Made by a program: the position numbers and the translations under genes. A stretch of DNA of 64,000 nt. Source: Cronobacter turicensis z3032. Its GTDB lineage: Bacteria; Pseudomonadota; Gammaproteobacteria; Enterobacterales; Enterobacteriaceae. Location: contig FN543093.2 in NCBI GenBank assembly GCA_000027065.2, forward strand, positions 934,074 to 998,073. Direction: 5' to 3'. This document shows, in pieces, positions 29,078-42,984 of this stretch. The notes under the pieces were generated by a model that saw only the letters and a list, made by a program, of their open reading frames with translations, was not told the origin of the DNA and searched no databases. Within the stretch, counting starts at the first letter, position 1. Every line of letters begins with the position of its first letter.

Positions 29078-29899
29078 TCAGGCCACGTGCTCTTGCACGC
29101 GTGCGATGCTGTTGACTATCTCGCGCTCAATATCCGCTTCGCGCCATGACGCCATGGATGAAGAGAACGGCTCGAACGCGTAAATGCCCTGATAGCCGCG
29201 CGCCTCCAGCGCCTTAATCTGCGCTACCGTCTTCAGCCTGTCGTCCGGCATCAGCATCAGGCGCTGATCGTCGGTCAGCGTCTCAAGCGGGCGCGGATCG
29301 TTAACGCCTGAGAGGTGCACCAGCCCTATCATCGACACATCCACCTGTGAAAGCGCCTGCGCCGCCTGCGGGTAGAGCGCATGGTGAAAGGTGTCGATCA
29401 GCAGCTTAAACGGCACGCTGGCGTCGCGGATTAACGTCTGCGCTTCGGCCGCCGAACGCAGCGAGCTTTGCGGAAAACCGAGCGGCTCCACCAGTCCGTC
29501 AATACCGTATTCCGCGAACCGTGGGGCGAGATCCTGTAACGCCGCCAGGGTTTCCGCCGGCCCGACAGGCGTGCCGTCGTTTAATGGACAGAGCACCAGC
29601 CCCGCCGCGCCCACCGCCTGCGCATCTTTCAGCAGTGACTCGGTCAGCTCGCGTACCGCGGGCGTGCGCTGGTTAAACGGGTAGACGGCGTTAATGGTGA
29701 CAATCTCAATCTCATAGCGCGCCGCCAGTTCGCGCACCTGCTCAGGGCTCAGATCGTCGGTGACCTTGCCGCTGGCCATATCGTTACGCAGCTCGACCTT
29801 ATTCAGCCCAAGCCGGTTCACCAGTTTAAAAAACGCCGGGATATCCAGCGCCGGGGCAATTTTGCGGTTAACGCAGAAACGGTGCAGTGCAATGGTCAT
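29078..29899 (-). CDS. iolI: IolI-like sugar isomerase/epimerase (TIM barrel)
   Basis: A 273-residue xylose-isomerase-like TIM barrel. Metal ligands are suggested by the Glu in DGLVEPLGFP, the Asp and His in LLIDTFHHALY, the His in IGLVHLSGVND, and the Glu in YAFEPFSS. IolI interconverts inosose isomers in the myo-inositol pathway. It sits at one end of the iol island, divergent from iolA, with ATGAAAT-type boxes between. Specificity is by context; the family also covers other ketose epimerases, and enteric genomes can hold more than one IolI. Confidence 0.7.
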   Translation of the reverse strand: MTIALHRFCVNRKIAPALDIPAFFKLVNRLGLNKVELRNDMASGKVTDDLSPEQVRELAARYEIEIVTINAVYPFNQRTPAVRELTESLLKDAQAVGAAGLVLCPLNDGTPVGPAETLAALQDLAPRFAEYGIDGLVEPLGFPQSSLRSAAEAQTLIRDASVPFKLLIDTFHHALYPQAAQALSQVDVSMIGLVHLSGVNDPRPLETLTDDQRLMLMPDDRLKTVAQIKALEARGYQGIYAFEPFSSSMASWREADIEREIVNSIARVQEHVA

Positions 29900-29953
29900 C
29901 GTACTCTCCTGAAAGCAACAGAATGAAAGACTGGCCTGCCTGTAATCAAAACA

Positions 29954-29983
29954 TTTATTTCATATTTCGCAATATTTGAAATT
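29954..29983. promoter_or_regulatory. IolR-like box upstream of iolI
   Basis: TTTATTTCAT, nine bases, then ATATTTGAAATT: an ATTTCAT / TGAAAT inverted pair that recurs across the iol island. It lies about 60 bases before the iolI-like start codon. Confidence 0.55.
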
Positions 29984-30159
29984 CTGCTTCTTTGATCGGC
30001 TTCGCAAAAAAGAAGGAGTAGAGGCCGGTTTTGCTTTGCGGCAGCCGCTTATCCCGCTAATTTTCAGGGGATAATGGTATGTGATGGTCAGGCCAGGGAT
30101 GCAATGCCGTAGAAAATGCGACTATGGTCACCAAAAGTAAATTTCATTTATATTTTTAT

Positions 30160-30175
30160 TGAAATATTCATTTCA
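30160..30175. promoter_or_regulatory. IolR-like box upstream of iolA
   Basis: TGAAATATTCATTTCA: perfect TGAAAT / ATTTCA half-sites four bases apart. A further half-site (AATTTCATTT) lies at about 30140, so the region may hold two overlapping sites in front of iolAB. Confidence 0.6.
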
Positions 30176-30256
30176 TTTAGCCAGGATAAGGACAGACGTT
30201 TTTACGCGAGCCCCTACGGCTCCCGCATTGACCCCCTCCAGACGACGAGGCTAAGC

Positions 30257-31762
<1,506 letters not shown>

Positions 31763-31780
31763 GCTTTTCCAGGAGGAGCC

Positions 31781-32590
31781 ATGTCGTTACTTGCAAAGGC
31801 GCAGCGCGACGCGCGCCATTTACAGCATATCACCCCGGAAAGCGCCGGCTGGCGCTATATCGGCTTCGATGTCTGGATGTTGAAACAGGGCGAAACGGTC
31901 ACGCTTGAGAGCGGCGACCGGGAGCTGTGCCTGGTGCTGGTGGCGGGTTTTGCCTCGGTGAAAACACGCCACGCGGAGTTTCCGGGCCTCGGCGGGCGAA
32001 TGTCGCCGTTTGAGCGCACGCCGCCGTGGTCGGTCTACGTGCCGCCGCAGGAGCGCGTCGAAGTGACCGCCGATTCCGATCTGGAGCTTGCCGTGTGCAG
32101 CGCGCCGGGCAAGGGCACGCTGCCTGCAAGGGTGATTACGCCTGAAGAGGTGGGCGTCGAGCATCGCGGTAAAGGGCGTAACCAGCGCCTGGTGCATAAC
32201 ATTCTGCCGGACAGCGGCGAGGCGGACTGTCTGCTGGTGGTGGAGGTCTATACCGACGAGGGCGCCACCAGCTCCTGGCCTGCGCACAAGCACGATACGC
32301 CGGTGCCAGGAAAAGAGACGCAGCTTGAAGAGACCTACTACCACCGTTTCGATCCGTCGCAGGGGTTCGCCTTCCAGCGGGTATACACCGACGACCGCAG
32401 CCTGGATGCCTGCATGGCGCCTTACAATCACGATGTGGTGATGGTGCCGCGCGGTTATCATCCGGTGGCGGCGGTCGCGGGCTATGACAGCTATTACCTG
32501 AACGTGATGGCCGGGCCGGATCGCAAATGGCTGTTTACCTGGGAAGAGGATCACGCCTGGATTAACAGCGACGACTATCCACGGCGTTAA
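31781..32590 (+). CDS. iolB: 5-deoxy-glucuronate isomerase IolB
   Basis: A 269-residue double-cupin metalloenzyme that converts 5-deoxyglucuronate to 5-dehydro-2-deoxygluconate. The cupin metal motif is seen in SSWPAHKHDTPVPG..LEETYYHRF, followed by PYNHDVVMVPRGYHPV, both typical of IolB. AGGAGG lies just before the ATG at 31781. A bidirectional terminator follows, shared with the convergent iolR gene. Confidence 0.95.
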   Translation: MSLLAKAQRDARHLQHITPESAGWRYIGFDVWMLKQGETVTLESGDRELCLVLVAGFASVKTRHAEFPGLGGRMSPFERTPPWSVYVPPQERVEVTADSDLELAVCSAPGKGTLPARVITPEEVGVEHRGKGRNQRLVHNILPDSGEADCLLVVEVYTDEGATSSWPAHKHDTPVPGKETQLEETYYHRFDPSQGFAFQRVYTDDRSLDACMAPYNHDVVMVPRGYHPVAAVAGYDSYYLNVMAGPDRKWLFTWEEDHAWINSDDYPRR

Positions 32591-32599
32591 GCCTGCATA

Positions 32600-32628
32600 A
32601 AAAAACGGCCCATTCGGGCCGTTTTTTA
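32600..32628. terminator. Bidirectional terminator between iolB and iolR
   Basis: AAAAAACGGCC / GGGCCGTTTTTT with the loop CATTC lies between the convergent stops. Confidence 0.9.
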
Positions 32629-32644
32629 TTGCGTTGGCGAGGCG

Positions 32645-33496
32645 TCAGGCCGTCTGCTGCGTGGTCTTGCTGTTGTTAAGCGCCAGCGAGACGGCGAGCG
32701 TCTGGGCGAGACAGAGCGAGGCCACCTGTGAGCGAAACCCATCCACCTGCGCTTCGCGCACCACAAAACAGACATCGCTGAAGGCGGCAAGCGGGCTCAC
32801 CTGGCTGTCGGTTATCGCAATCTGGCGCGCTTTGCGCTGCGCGCCGAGCTCCACCAGTTCGACCACTTCGCGGGAGTACGGCGAGAAGCTCACCGCCACC
32901 ACCACGTCTTTCGGCCCCACCAGACTTAACTGTTCGGTAAACATGCCGCCCAGCCCGTCTATCAGAAACGCTTTACGGTCGAGATGACGCAGCGCGTAAG
33001 TGAGATAGGACGCGACGCTGAACGACCGGCGCAGGCCAATCACGTAGATATTCTCCGCCTCGGCCAGCAGCCTGACGGCTTTCTCCAGATCTTCCGGCGC
33101 CATTTGCATCGCCAGTTGTTGCAGCGCCTGGGAGTTCACCATCGTAAACATGCTGAGGATTTCGCCCGGCGTTTCCGGCGCGCTGGTCTCTTCGCTGGCG
33201 GTCTGGCGGAACAGGCGCGCGCGTTCGGTATAATTGGCCGTTTCTTCCATCAGATGCTGTCTGAACATCTGTTTCATTTCATTGAAGCCGCTGAAACCAA
33301 ACGCATTGGCGAAACGGATAAGCGTCGATGGCGGCACATCCGCCTGCTGGGCGATAGAGGCGACGGTATCGAACGCCACGCTGTTGCTGTTATCAAGAAT
33401 GTAGCGCGCCACCTGTTTGAGTCGTTTGCTGAGATCGTCATACCGGCGACGAATTTCATCCTGAAGGATGGAGAGCTGGGTCGGATTATTTGCCAT
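32645..33496 (-). CDS. iolR: RpiR/MurR family regulator of myo-inositol catabolism, IolR
   Basis: A 283-residue RpiR-type regulator. The N-terminal helix-turn-helix is in SNSVAFDTVASIAQQADVPPSTLIRFANAFGFSGFNEMK, and a sugar isomerase (SIS) domain follows (NIYVIGLRRSFSVASYLTYAL). It is very like the Salmonella iol repressor. Its own upstream region holds two half-site pairs of the ATGAAAT motif, so autoregulation is likely. The ligand is probably a pathway intermediate, inferred from the family. Its codon use is host-like. Confidence 0.88.
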   Translation of the reverse strand: MANNPTQLSILQDEIRRRYDDLSKRLKQVARYILDNSNSVAFDTVASIAQQADVPPSTLIRFANAFGFSGFNEMKQMFRQHLMEETANYTERARLFRQTASEETSAPETPGEILSMFTMVNSQALQQLAMQMAPEDLEKAVRLLAEAENIYVIGLRRSFSVASYLTYALRHLDRKAFLIDGLGGMFTEQLSLVGPKDVVVAVSFSPYSREVVELVELGAQRKARQIAITDSQVSPLAAFSDVCFVVREAQVDGFRSQVASLCLAQTLAVSLALNNSKTTQQTA

Positions 33497-33576
33497 GTAT
33501 CGTGCCTGATAAAAAAGGGGGAAAAAGGAAAGCTTGTGTCAGTGTATCAAATGAAGCGAAATTTTCATTTTCCCGG

Positions 33577-33598
33577 ATGAAATACGCGATTCATTTCA
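33577..33598. promoter_or_regulatory. IolR-like box upstream of iolR
   Basis: ATGAAAT at 33577-33583 faces ATTTCA at 33593-33598. A second pair (GAAATTTTCATTT, about 33557-33570) lies next to it. The site lies about 80-100 bases before the iolR start codon. Confidence 0.55.
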
Positions 33599-33642
33599 CG
33601 AAGCAGGAAAGCGCGGAGCGACGGGGCCGCTCCGCGGGAAGG

Positions 33643-35556
33643 TTAACGGCGCGCTTCGCGCCAGAAGCCGATAAGCGTCAGGTAATTGTTTTTCACTTCG
33701 CCGATAAGCGCCTCGTCGCTAAGCTCACCCTGCATCCAGCGGCGCGACGGCTGGCCGAAAATGGTGCGCCCGACCGCGAAGCCTTTAATGATAGGATGCG
33801 TCGCCGCTTCAGTGAAGCCTTCGCGCAACTGCTCCTGCGGCGCGTCGAGCCCGAGCAGCAGAATGCCGCGGCAGTATGGATCTTCCTTTTCAATCAGCGC
33901 GCTGATTTCCTGCCAGTGGCGGCTCGCCAGCGGCGGCAGCTTCCACCAGTCCGGCTTAATGCCGAGCTGATAAAAATGCGCCAGCATCGTGTGGTAATGC
34001 TCCCTGTCTTTATCCGGACCGTTTTCCGGCAGGATCACTTCCAGCAGCAGTTCATGGCCCGACTGCTGACAGGCGCGCCACACCTCCAGCAGCAGCGCGT
34101 CCTGCTGTTCGCGAAGCGCCGCCGGATCGTGCGGATGATAAAACACCAGACATTTCACCACATGCTCCAGCGGCCAGCTCGCGAGCTGCGAGCCGATATC
34201 GCCATGCTCAAGGCGCAGCGGACGCGAGCCGGGCAGTTCAATCGGGCGGCCAATCCACCAGTTCTGACCGGTGATGGCATTGAGCGCGCGCTGCCCGTAG
34301 GTGCTGTCCGCCAGAATACCGCTGCGGCCCGCGAGGCCCGCCTCCTGCGCCGCGTCTTTCGCCGCCTGTAGCAGCAGTTGTTTCAGCGCCGGAATGCGCG
34401 CTTCATCGCAGCCGGTTTCGCGGGCCAGATCGGCGAGCTGTTTGCGGTGATCGAAGGCGAAAATACACAGCTCCGGCCACGCCTGGCGACGGGAGGTGAC
34501 GCGATGCAGATGGTTTAAGCGCGCGTCGAGATCCGGACGCGGCACCGCTTCGGCGCGGGCCAGGTAATCATCGAGTTCGGCGCGCGTCGGCATCGCCGGG
34601 GCGCAGCCGTGGCGGGAGACCACCAGCGCGCCGCAGGCGTTGGCGTAGCGACAGGCCTGCTCCCAGCCCTCGTCGTTCAGCCAGCCGCGCAGCAGCCCGG
34701 ACATAAACGCATCGCCCGCGCCAAGCACGTTCAGCACCTCCACCCGCACGCCCTGATAAAGCGGGACGGTGTCCCAGCTGTCCGGCACCGCGCCTTCCAG
34801 CACCACGCAACCCATCGGCCCGCGCTTGCAGACCAGCGTGGCGCCGGTGGCGTGGCGGACGTTTTTCAGCGCGGTCAGCGTATCGGTACTGCCGCCCGCG
34901 ATATGAAACTCCTCTTCGGTGCCCACCACCAGATCGAACAGATGCAGCACTTCCTGAAGCTGGCGCGTTACCGGCTCTGACTCCACATAACGCGTTTCGC
35001 CGTCGCCGGGGGAGGTCAGGCCCCACAGGACCGGACGGTAGTCGATATCCAGCGCGGTACGCAGGCCGTGGCGGCGCGCGTATTCCAGCGCTTTCAGCAC
35101 GGCGGCGCGGGTGTCCGGGTGGGAGAGATGCGTACCGGTCACCGCCAGCGCGCGGGCGGAGGCGATGTACTCTTCGTTGATATCCTGCGGCGTGAGCGCC
35201 ATGTCGGCGCAATTGTCACGATAGAAAATGAGCGGGAACGTCTCCTGATCTTTAATGCCGAGCATCACCAGCGCCGTCAGCCGCTGTTTATCGGTGATCA
35301 GGTATTCGGTATCGACGCCTGCGCGCGTCAGCGTTTCACGCAGGAAGCGTCCGTTATGTTCATCCCCCACGCGGGCCAGCATCGCCGATTTCAGCCCCTG
35401 GATCGCGGTGCCGAACGCGACATTGCCTGACGATCCGCCGAGATATTTGGCGAAGGTCGCCACATCTTCAAGCCTGGCGCCGATCTGCTGCGCGTAGAGA
35501 TCCACGGCAACACGGCCAATACAAATGACATCGAGCCGCTTAACTGCTGCATTCAT
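33643..35556 (-). CDS. iolC: Bifunctional 5-dehydro-2-deoxygluconokinase IolC fused to a DUF2090 aldolase-like domain
   Basis: A 637-residue two-domain protein. Residues 1 to about 320 are a PfkB-type sugar kinase (LDVICIGRVAVDLYAQQIG, YLGGSSGNVAFGTA, and the anion hole and catalytic Asp in NVLGAGDAFMSGLL). Residues about 335-637 are a DUF2090 domain (LCIFAFDHRKQLADLA, FAVGRTIFGQP), which resembles class I aldolases. IolC phosphorylates 5-dehydro-2-deoxygluconate; the fused domain may do the IolJ aldol cleavage, since no separate iolJ is present. The ATG at 35556 is chosen because AAGGAAA lies before it; seven more residues are possible from 35577. It is divergent from iolD with IolR-like boxes between. 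Confidence 0.92.
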   Translation of the reverse strand: MNAAVKRLDVICIGRVAVDLYAQQIGARLEDVATFAKYLGGSSGNVAFGTAIQGLKSAMLARVGDEHNGRFLRETLTRAGVDTEYLITDKQRLTALVMLGIKDQETFPLIFYRDNCADMALTPQDINEEYIASARALAVTGTHLSHPDTRAAVLKALEYARRHGLRTALDIDYRPVLWGLTSPGDGETRYVESEPVTRQLQEVLHLFDLVVGTEEEFHIAGGSTDTLTALKNVRHATGATLVCKRGPMGCVVLEGAVPDSWDTVPLYQGVRVEVLNVLGAGDAFMSGLLRGWLNDEGWEQACRYANACGALVVSRHGCAPAMPTRAELDDYLARAEAVPRPDLDARLNHLHRVTSRRQAWPELCIFAFDHRKQLADLARETGCDEARIPALKQLLLQAAKDAAQEAGLAGRSGILADSTYGQRALNAITGQNWWIGRPIELPGSRPLRLEHGDIGSQLASWPLEHVVKCLVFYHPHDPAALREQQDALLLEVWRACQQSGHELLLEVILPENGPDKDREHYHTMLAHFYQLGIKPDWWKLPPLASRHWQEISALIEKEDPYCRGILLLGLDAPQEQLREGFTEAATHPIIKGFAVGRTIFGQPSRRWMQGELSDEALIGEVKNNYLTLIGFWREARR

Positions 35557-35651
35557 AGCTACGGTTTCCTTTTGCATGCCTGCTTCACGAGAGGGCCGGA
35601 GAGCCGGCGGCGCGCCCGCAAGCAGCCTGAGGGTTAACAGTTGAACGTAGT

Positions 35652-35671
35652 ATGAGAAATAAATATTTCAT
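35652..35671. promoter_or_regulatory. IolR-like box upstream of iolC
   Basis: ATGAGAAATAAATATTTCAT: half-sites ATGAGAAAT and ATTTCAT, less perfect than the others, about 95 bases before the iolC start codon. Confidence 0.5.
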
Positions 35672-35910
35672 TTACAAATTACTTTGGAACTAAAAAACCA
35701 GAAATGTGAACAGTATTCCACTCTGCATAGCGTCAGGCGCGGGCACGGGCGCATTGAATACGGTAGCCTGCGCGCCGCCTGTCTGGCTAAAAAAACGCAT
35801 AGCCTGTGCGGGTTTATCATGTCGCGTGGCAGGTTTCAGATGTCACCGTTTCGCGATCCCCGCCACAGAAAACGCTGCACGGTGAAACAGAGTTTGATCC
35901 CTCTCGCAAA
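35672..35910. other. Middle of the iolC-iolD divergent intergenic region
   Basis: The gap between iolC and iolD is about 490 bases in all. The middle part has one 76-codon open frame (35684-35914) that starts on a TTG with no ribosome binding site and an unconvincing composition, so I do not call it. The two ends carry the IolR-like boxes of the two promoters. Confidence 0.5.
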
Positions 35911-35924
35911 ATGAAACATTTCAT
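35911..35924. promoter_or_regulatory. IolR-like box upstream of iolD
   Basis: ATGAAACATTTCAT: perfect ATGAAA / TTTCAT half-sites two bases apart. It is the most compact copy and lies about 125 bases before the iolD start codon. Confidence 0.6.
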
Positions 35925-36047
35925 CTGTATTTTGGTTTTATGAAAAATATGTTTGCCTATAATCCAGACAGATTCCGGCAGGCTGGAGGCGTTAAGACCG
36001 CGCACCAGAGCAGCCTGCATGACACTGGCTGAAAAAGGAAGGCGAAA

Positions 36048-39061
<3,014 letters not shown>

Positions 39062-39096
39062 TTCCGCAGTCTGTTACGAATCCGACGGAGGTATAC

Positions 39097-39981
39097 ATGA
39101 AAATCGCATTTGACGTCGACGTCATCAAAGACCTCGGGATCACCCGCATGGTGCAGCAGGTGGCGGAGTGGGGCTATCAATACATTGAGCAGTCGCCGCA
39201 CCCGCAAATCAACCCGTTTTATAAGCACCCGAAAGCGGGCCGCGAGATCATTGCCGAGTATAAAAAAGCGCTGCGCGACACCGGCGTCGCGCTCTCTTCT
39301 TTTATTTGCGTCTACCGCTGGTCAGGCCCGGATGAGCTGCGCCGTCAGGCGGCGGTGAAAAACTGGAAGCGCCTTATCGAAATCGCCATCGAGATGGATG
39401 TGCAGGTGATCAACACCGAGCTCTCCGGCGACCCAAATCAGCCTGAAATCTGTGAAGAGATGTTTTACCGCTCCATGGAAGAACTGCTGCCGATTTTCGA
39501 GCGCGAAGGGCTGCGCGTGGAGATCCAGGCGCATCCGTGGGATTTCTGCGAAGAGAACAACGAAACCGTGGATATCGTGAAGTCGTTTCGCAGCGATAAC
39601 GTGAAATATGTCTACAGCGTGCCGCACACCTTCTTTTACGACAAAGGCAAAGGGGAGGTGGAAAAGATGCTGCGCTACGCCGGGGACGATCTCTCGCATG
39701 TGCTGATTGCCGACACCATGAACCACACCCGCCACTGCCGCTATATCGTCAACCCGCCGGGCGTCGATGCCGCGGTACATCAGCATGTTGGCGTGGGCGA
39801 AGGCGAGGTGGATTTCCAGGCGCTGTTCAGCACGCTGCGCGATATGGGCTTCGCCCGCCAGAGCTTTAAGGTGGGCGGCGAGCCGATTGTCGCCGCGTCG
39901 CTCTTCGGCTACCCGGAGAAGATGAAATACCAGGCTGTGGAAACCCGTGAACTGATAGAGCGCGAACTGCTCGGCCGTTAA
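39097..39981 (+). CDS. iolH: IolH, inositol-pathway TIM barrel protein
   Basis: A 294-residue TIM barrel of the xylose-isomerase-like class. The N-terminus [14 protein letters not shown] is typical of IolH. Metal-ligand-type residues occur in [30 protein letters not shown] and [11 protein letters not shown]. The exact reaction of IolH is not settled; it accompanies iolG and iolE in many genomes. CGGAGG precedes the ATG at 39097. iolE follows 29 bases downstream. Confidence 0.85.
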   Translation: MKIAFDVDVIKDLGITRMVQQVAEWGYQYIEQSPHPQINPFYKHPKAGREIIAEYKKALRDTGVALSSFICVYRWSGPDELRRQAAVKNWKRLIEIAIEMDVQVINTELSGDPNQPEICEEMFYRSMEELLPIFEREGLRVEIQAHPWDFCEENNETVDIVKSFRSDNVKYVYSVPHTFFYDKGKGEVEKMLRYAGDDLSHVLIADTMNHTRHCRYIVNPPGVDAAVHQHVGVGEGEVDFQALFSTLRDMGFARQSFKVGGEPIVAASLFGYPEKMKYQAVETRELIERELLGR

Positions 39982-40010
39982 GCCGCCGCGGTTTGCCAGA
40001 GAGGCGCATT

Positions 40011-40910
40011 ATGAATAAGCAACACGTAAGGCTCGCCATCGCTCCGATCGGCTGGACGAATGACGATATGCCGGAGCTCGGCAGCGAAAATACTTTCCAG
40101 CACACCGTCAGCGAAATGGCGCTGGCGGGGTTTACCGGCAGCGAAGTCGGCAGCAAATACCCGCGCGATCCGGCCATTCTGAAACCGATGCTGGCTATCC
40201 GCGGTATCGAAATTTGCAACGCCTGGTTCAGCACGTTTTTTGCCGCAGGCGAGCGGGAGAAAACGCTCGACGAGTTTGTGAATCACATGAATTTCCTCCA
40301 TGCGATGGGGGCGAAAGTGATTGGCTGCTCAGAACAGAGCGGCAGCATCCAGTGCACCACGCTGCCGGTGATGGGGCCAGATAAACCCTGCTTTAGCGAG
40401 GAGGAGTGGGCGCGCGTGGCGGAAGGCTACAACACGCTCGGGCGACTCGCCGCCGAAAAGGGCATGCAGGTCTGTCTGCATCACCACATGGGCACCGGCA
40501 TTCAGACCGCGCAGGAGATAGACACGTTCATGTCGCGGGTGGATGCGTCGGTGTATCTGCTCTATGACACCGGACACGCCTGGTACTCTGAAGGCAGCGA
40601 AGCGGCGATGCTGGCGATCCTTAAAAAACATCTGCCGCGTATCAACCACGTACACCTGAAGGATGTGCGCCCGGCAGTGATTGATGCCGTGAAACGCGAC
40701 GGGCTTTCCTTCCTGGATGGCGTCAGGAAAGGCACCTTTACGGTGCCGGGCGATGGCGCTATCGATTTTCGTCCGGTATTCCGGCTGTTGGATGAGCACG
40801 GCTATCAGGGCTGGATGGTGGTGGAAGCCGAGCAGGATCCGGCGCGGGCGAACCCGTTTGAATACGCCGTGAAAGCGCGTCGCTACCTGCGGGAGACCGC
40901 CGGGATCTGA
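40011..40910 (+). CDS. iolE: Inosose dehydratase IolE
   Basis: A 299-residue TIM barrel that dehydrates 2-keto-myo-inositol to the diketone used by IolD. The conserved N-terminus ([37 protein letters not shown]) is diagnostic, and the metal residues are in [17 protein letters not shown] and HVHLKDVR. The ATG at 40011 follows AGAGGCGC; the frame from 39993 adds only six residues. It is the last gene of the iolDGHE run. Confidence 0.95.
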   Translation: MNKQHVRLAIAPIGWTNDDMPELGSENTFQHTVSEMALAGFTGSEVGSKYPRDPAILKPMLAIRGIEICNAWFSTFFAAGEREKTLDEFVNHMNFLHAMGAKVIGCSEQSGSIQCTTLPVMGPDKPCFSEEEWARVAEGYNTLGRLAAEKGMQVCLHHHMGTGIQTAQEIDTFMSRVDASVYLLYDTGHAWYSEGSEAAMLAILKKHLPRINHVHLKDVRPAVIDAVKRDGLSFLDGVRKGTFTVPGDGAIDFRPVFRLLDEHGYQGWMVVEAEQDPARANPFEYAVKARRYLRETAGI

Positions 40911-40979
40911 CTCGCGCGGTGAGGCGGGGCTCACGCGCCGTCTCGCTATAGCGGGCAGATTGATTCGTTGTTCGACATT

Positions 40980-40997
40980 ATGAAAACAATGTTTCAT
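40980..40997. promoter_or_regulatory. IolR-like box after iolE
   Basis: ATGAAAACAATGTTTCAT: perfect ATGAAA / TTTCAT half-sites six bases apart. It sits 340 bases before iolT. Confidence 0.55.
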
Positions 40998-41210
40998 TAT
41001 AGTCGGCGCTGTCTGCATGACGGCGCCGACACGCCTCGCGGTATCCTTGTGCCGATCTCTGCCGTTTTTCTTTATTTATTCCCTTTAAATATCAATGCAT
41101 TGTTTGTTCTTATATTTCTATAAAGGCATGAGGCAGGGTGAGTTTTGGCTCCGTGGCGTGCTGATTATCACAAATCCATAACAAAATATGACCTGTCGCT
41201 CAAAATTAAA

Positions 41211-41235
41211 ATTTCATTGTTTATATAAATGAAAT
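41211..41235. promoter_or_regulatory. IolR-like box upstream of iolT
   Basis: ATTTCAT at 41211 and ATGAAAT ending at 41235 are perfect inverted half-sites eleven bases apart, in the usual promoter position about 100 bases before the iolT start. Confidence 0.6.
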
Positions 41236-41335
41236 ATTCGATCTAAATTGAGTGTGGTGAATATATCATCAATCGGGTCCGGCCACAGGCAATGGCCGCC
41301 TCGTTTCCCTGAACGGCAGGTTACTGGAGTCTTTT

Positions 41336-42841
41336 ATGACTAAAGAACAATATCTCACCCTTAACAGAGCATCAGGGCCTAACAGCGACGCGCCCACGGC
41401 GCCGTTTGTCAAAGTGATTGCGCTTATCGCCACGCTCGGCGGGCTGCTTTTTGGTTACGACACCGGCGTTATCTCCGGCGCGCTGCTGTTTATGGGCAGC
41501 GAACTGCATCTCACCCCGCTCACGACAGGCCTTGTCACCAGCTCTCTGCTTTTCGGCGCCGCCTTTGGCGCGCTGCTCGCGGGCCATATGGCAAACGCCG
41601 CGGGACGAAAGAAAATCATTATTTATCTGGCGGTCATCTTCGCGATTGGCGCGATTGGCACGGCGATGGCCCCGGACGTGTCGTGGATGATTTTCTTTCG
41701 CCTGGTGCTCGGCGTGGCGGTTGGCGGCGCGGCGGCGACCGTACCGGTGTATATCGCGGAAATCGCGCCCGCCAACAAGCGCGGCCAGCTGGTGACCTTG
41801 CAGGAGCTGATGATCGTCTCCGGGCAGTTGCTGGCCTATATCTCTAACGCCTCGTTCCACGAGCTGTGGGGCGGCGAATCCACCTGGCGCTGGATGCTGG
41901 CGGTCGCGACGCTTCCCGCCGTGCTGCTGTGGTTCGGCATGATGTTTATGCCTGACACTCCGCGCTGGTACGCCATGAAAGGCCGTCTTGCCGAAGCGCG
42001 CCGCGTGCTGGATCGCACCCGTCGCCCGGAGGATGTGGAATGGGAGCTGATGGAGATCGAAGAGACGCTGGAAGCCCAGCGCGCCCAGGGCAAACCGCGC
42101 CTGCGCGAACTGCTGACGCCGTGGCTGTTTAAGCTGTTTATGATTGGCATCGGCATCGCGGTTATTCAGCAAATGACCGGCGTGAACACCATTATGTATT
42201 ACGCGCCGACCGTACTGACGGCCGTCGGGATGTCGGATAACGCCGCGCTGGTGGCGACGGTCGCTAACGGCGCGGTGTCCGTATTGATGACGTTTGTGGG
42301 CATCTGGATGCTGGGCAAAATCGGCCGTCGCACCATGACCATGATTGGGCAGTTCGGCTGTACCGCGTGTCTGGTGTTTATCGGCGCCGTCAGTTATCTC
42401 CTGCCCGAAACCGTGAACGGCCAGCCGGACGCGCTGCGCGGTTACATGGTGCTGACGGGGATGCTGATGTTCCTGTGCTTCCAGCAGGGCGCGCTCTCGC
42501 CCGTCACCTGGCTGCTGCTGTCGGAGATTTTCCCGACCCGCCTGCGCGGCATCTTTATGGGCGGCGCGGTATTCTCCATGTGGATAGCTAACTTCATGAT
42601 CTCGCTTTTCTTCCCGATCCTGCTCGCCTGGGTAGGTCTCTCCGGCACCTTCTTTATTTTCGCGGCGTTCGGGATTGTCGGGGCGACGTTCGTGATTAAA
42701 TGCGTGCCGGAAACCCGCAACCGCAGCCTTGAGCAGATTGAACATTATCTGCATGACTGGCTGGATAACAGCCCGGAGGGCCAGCGCCGCGCCCGTGAGC
42801 GCAAGGCGTATCGGGCGCAGATGGACAAAGCGCGTTCATAA
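41336..42841 (+). CDS. iolT: Myo-inositol:proton symporter IolT (MFS sugar transporter)
   Basis: A 501-residue major facilitator of the sugar porter subfamily with about 12 membrane segments. Signature motifs are GGLLFGYDTGVISGALL in the first segment, the N-domain R-x-x-G-R-K type loop (NAAGRKK), PDTPRWYAMKG after segment 6, QQMTGVNTIMYYAP in segment 7 and PETRNRSLEQIE at the C-terminal end. The iol context and the IolR-like box point to myo-inositol as substrate, as for Salmonella IolT1. A strong terminator follows. Confidence 0.9.
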   Translation: MTKEQYLTLNRASGPNSDAPTAPFVKVIALIATLGGLLFGYDTGVISGALLFMGSELHLTPLTTGLVTSSLLFGAAFGALLAGHMANAAGRKKIIIYLAVIFAIGAIGTAMAPDVSWMIFFRLVLGVAVGGAAATVPVYIAEIAPANKRGQLVTLQELMIVSGQLLAYISNASFHELWGGESTWRWMLAVATLPAVLLWFGMMFMPDTPRWYAMKGRLAEARRVLDRTRRPEDVEWELMEIEETLEAQRAQGKPRLRELLTPWLFKLFMIGIGIAVIQQMTGVNTIMYYAPTVLTAVGMSDNAALVATVANGAVSVLMTFVGIWMLGKIGRRTMTMIGQFGCTACLVFIGAVSYLLPETVNGQPDALRGYMVLTGMLMFLCFQQGALSPVTWLLLSEIFPTRLRGIFMGGAVFSMWIANFMISLFFPILLAWVGLSGTFFIFAAFGIVGATFVIKCVPETRNRSLEQIEHYLHDWLDNSPEGQRRARERKAYRAQMDKARS

Positions 42842-42860
42842 CGTTATCGCATCACATCAG

Positions 42861-42888
42861 GGGAAGCCGGGCGGCTTCCCTTTTTTTT
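42861..42888 (+). terminator. Terminator after iolT
   Basis: GGGAAGCC / GGCTTCCC with a four-base loop, followed by eight T residues. Confidence 0.92.
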
Positions 42889-42984
42889 GCCGCTGATTGT
42901 TATAATTCTGTAACACATTTTCCGTAGCCTCACGTGCATAAAAACTATTCCCCCTTCAAAACGACATCCCGAAAGGAAACCGCG

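Larger units (their letters stand above)
40911..41335. other. Regulatory region between iolE and iolT
   Basis: About 425 bases with no gene. It holds two IolR-like boxes (40980 and 41211) and an AT-rich stretch between them that should carry the iolT promoter. The first box is only 70 bases after the iolE stop and could belong to an internal or antisense promoter. Confidence 0.6.

Noticed and set aside
35684..35914. 76-codon frame in the iolC-iolD gap
   Set aside because: TTG start without a ribosome binding site, His/Arg/Cys-rich, and it overlaps promoter elements.
41372..42754. 460-codon minus-strand frame opposite iolT
   Set aside because: Shadow of a clear sugar transporter; rich in His, Gln and Arg without any fold-like pattern.
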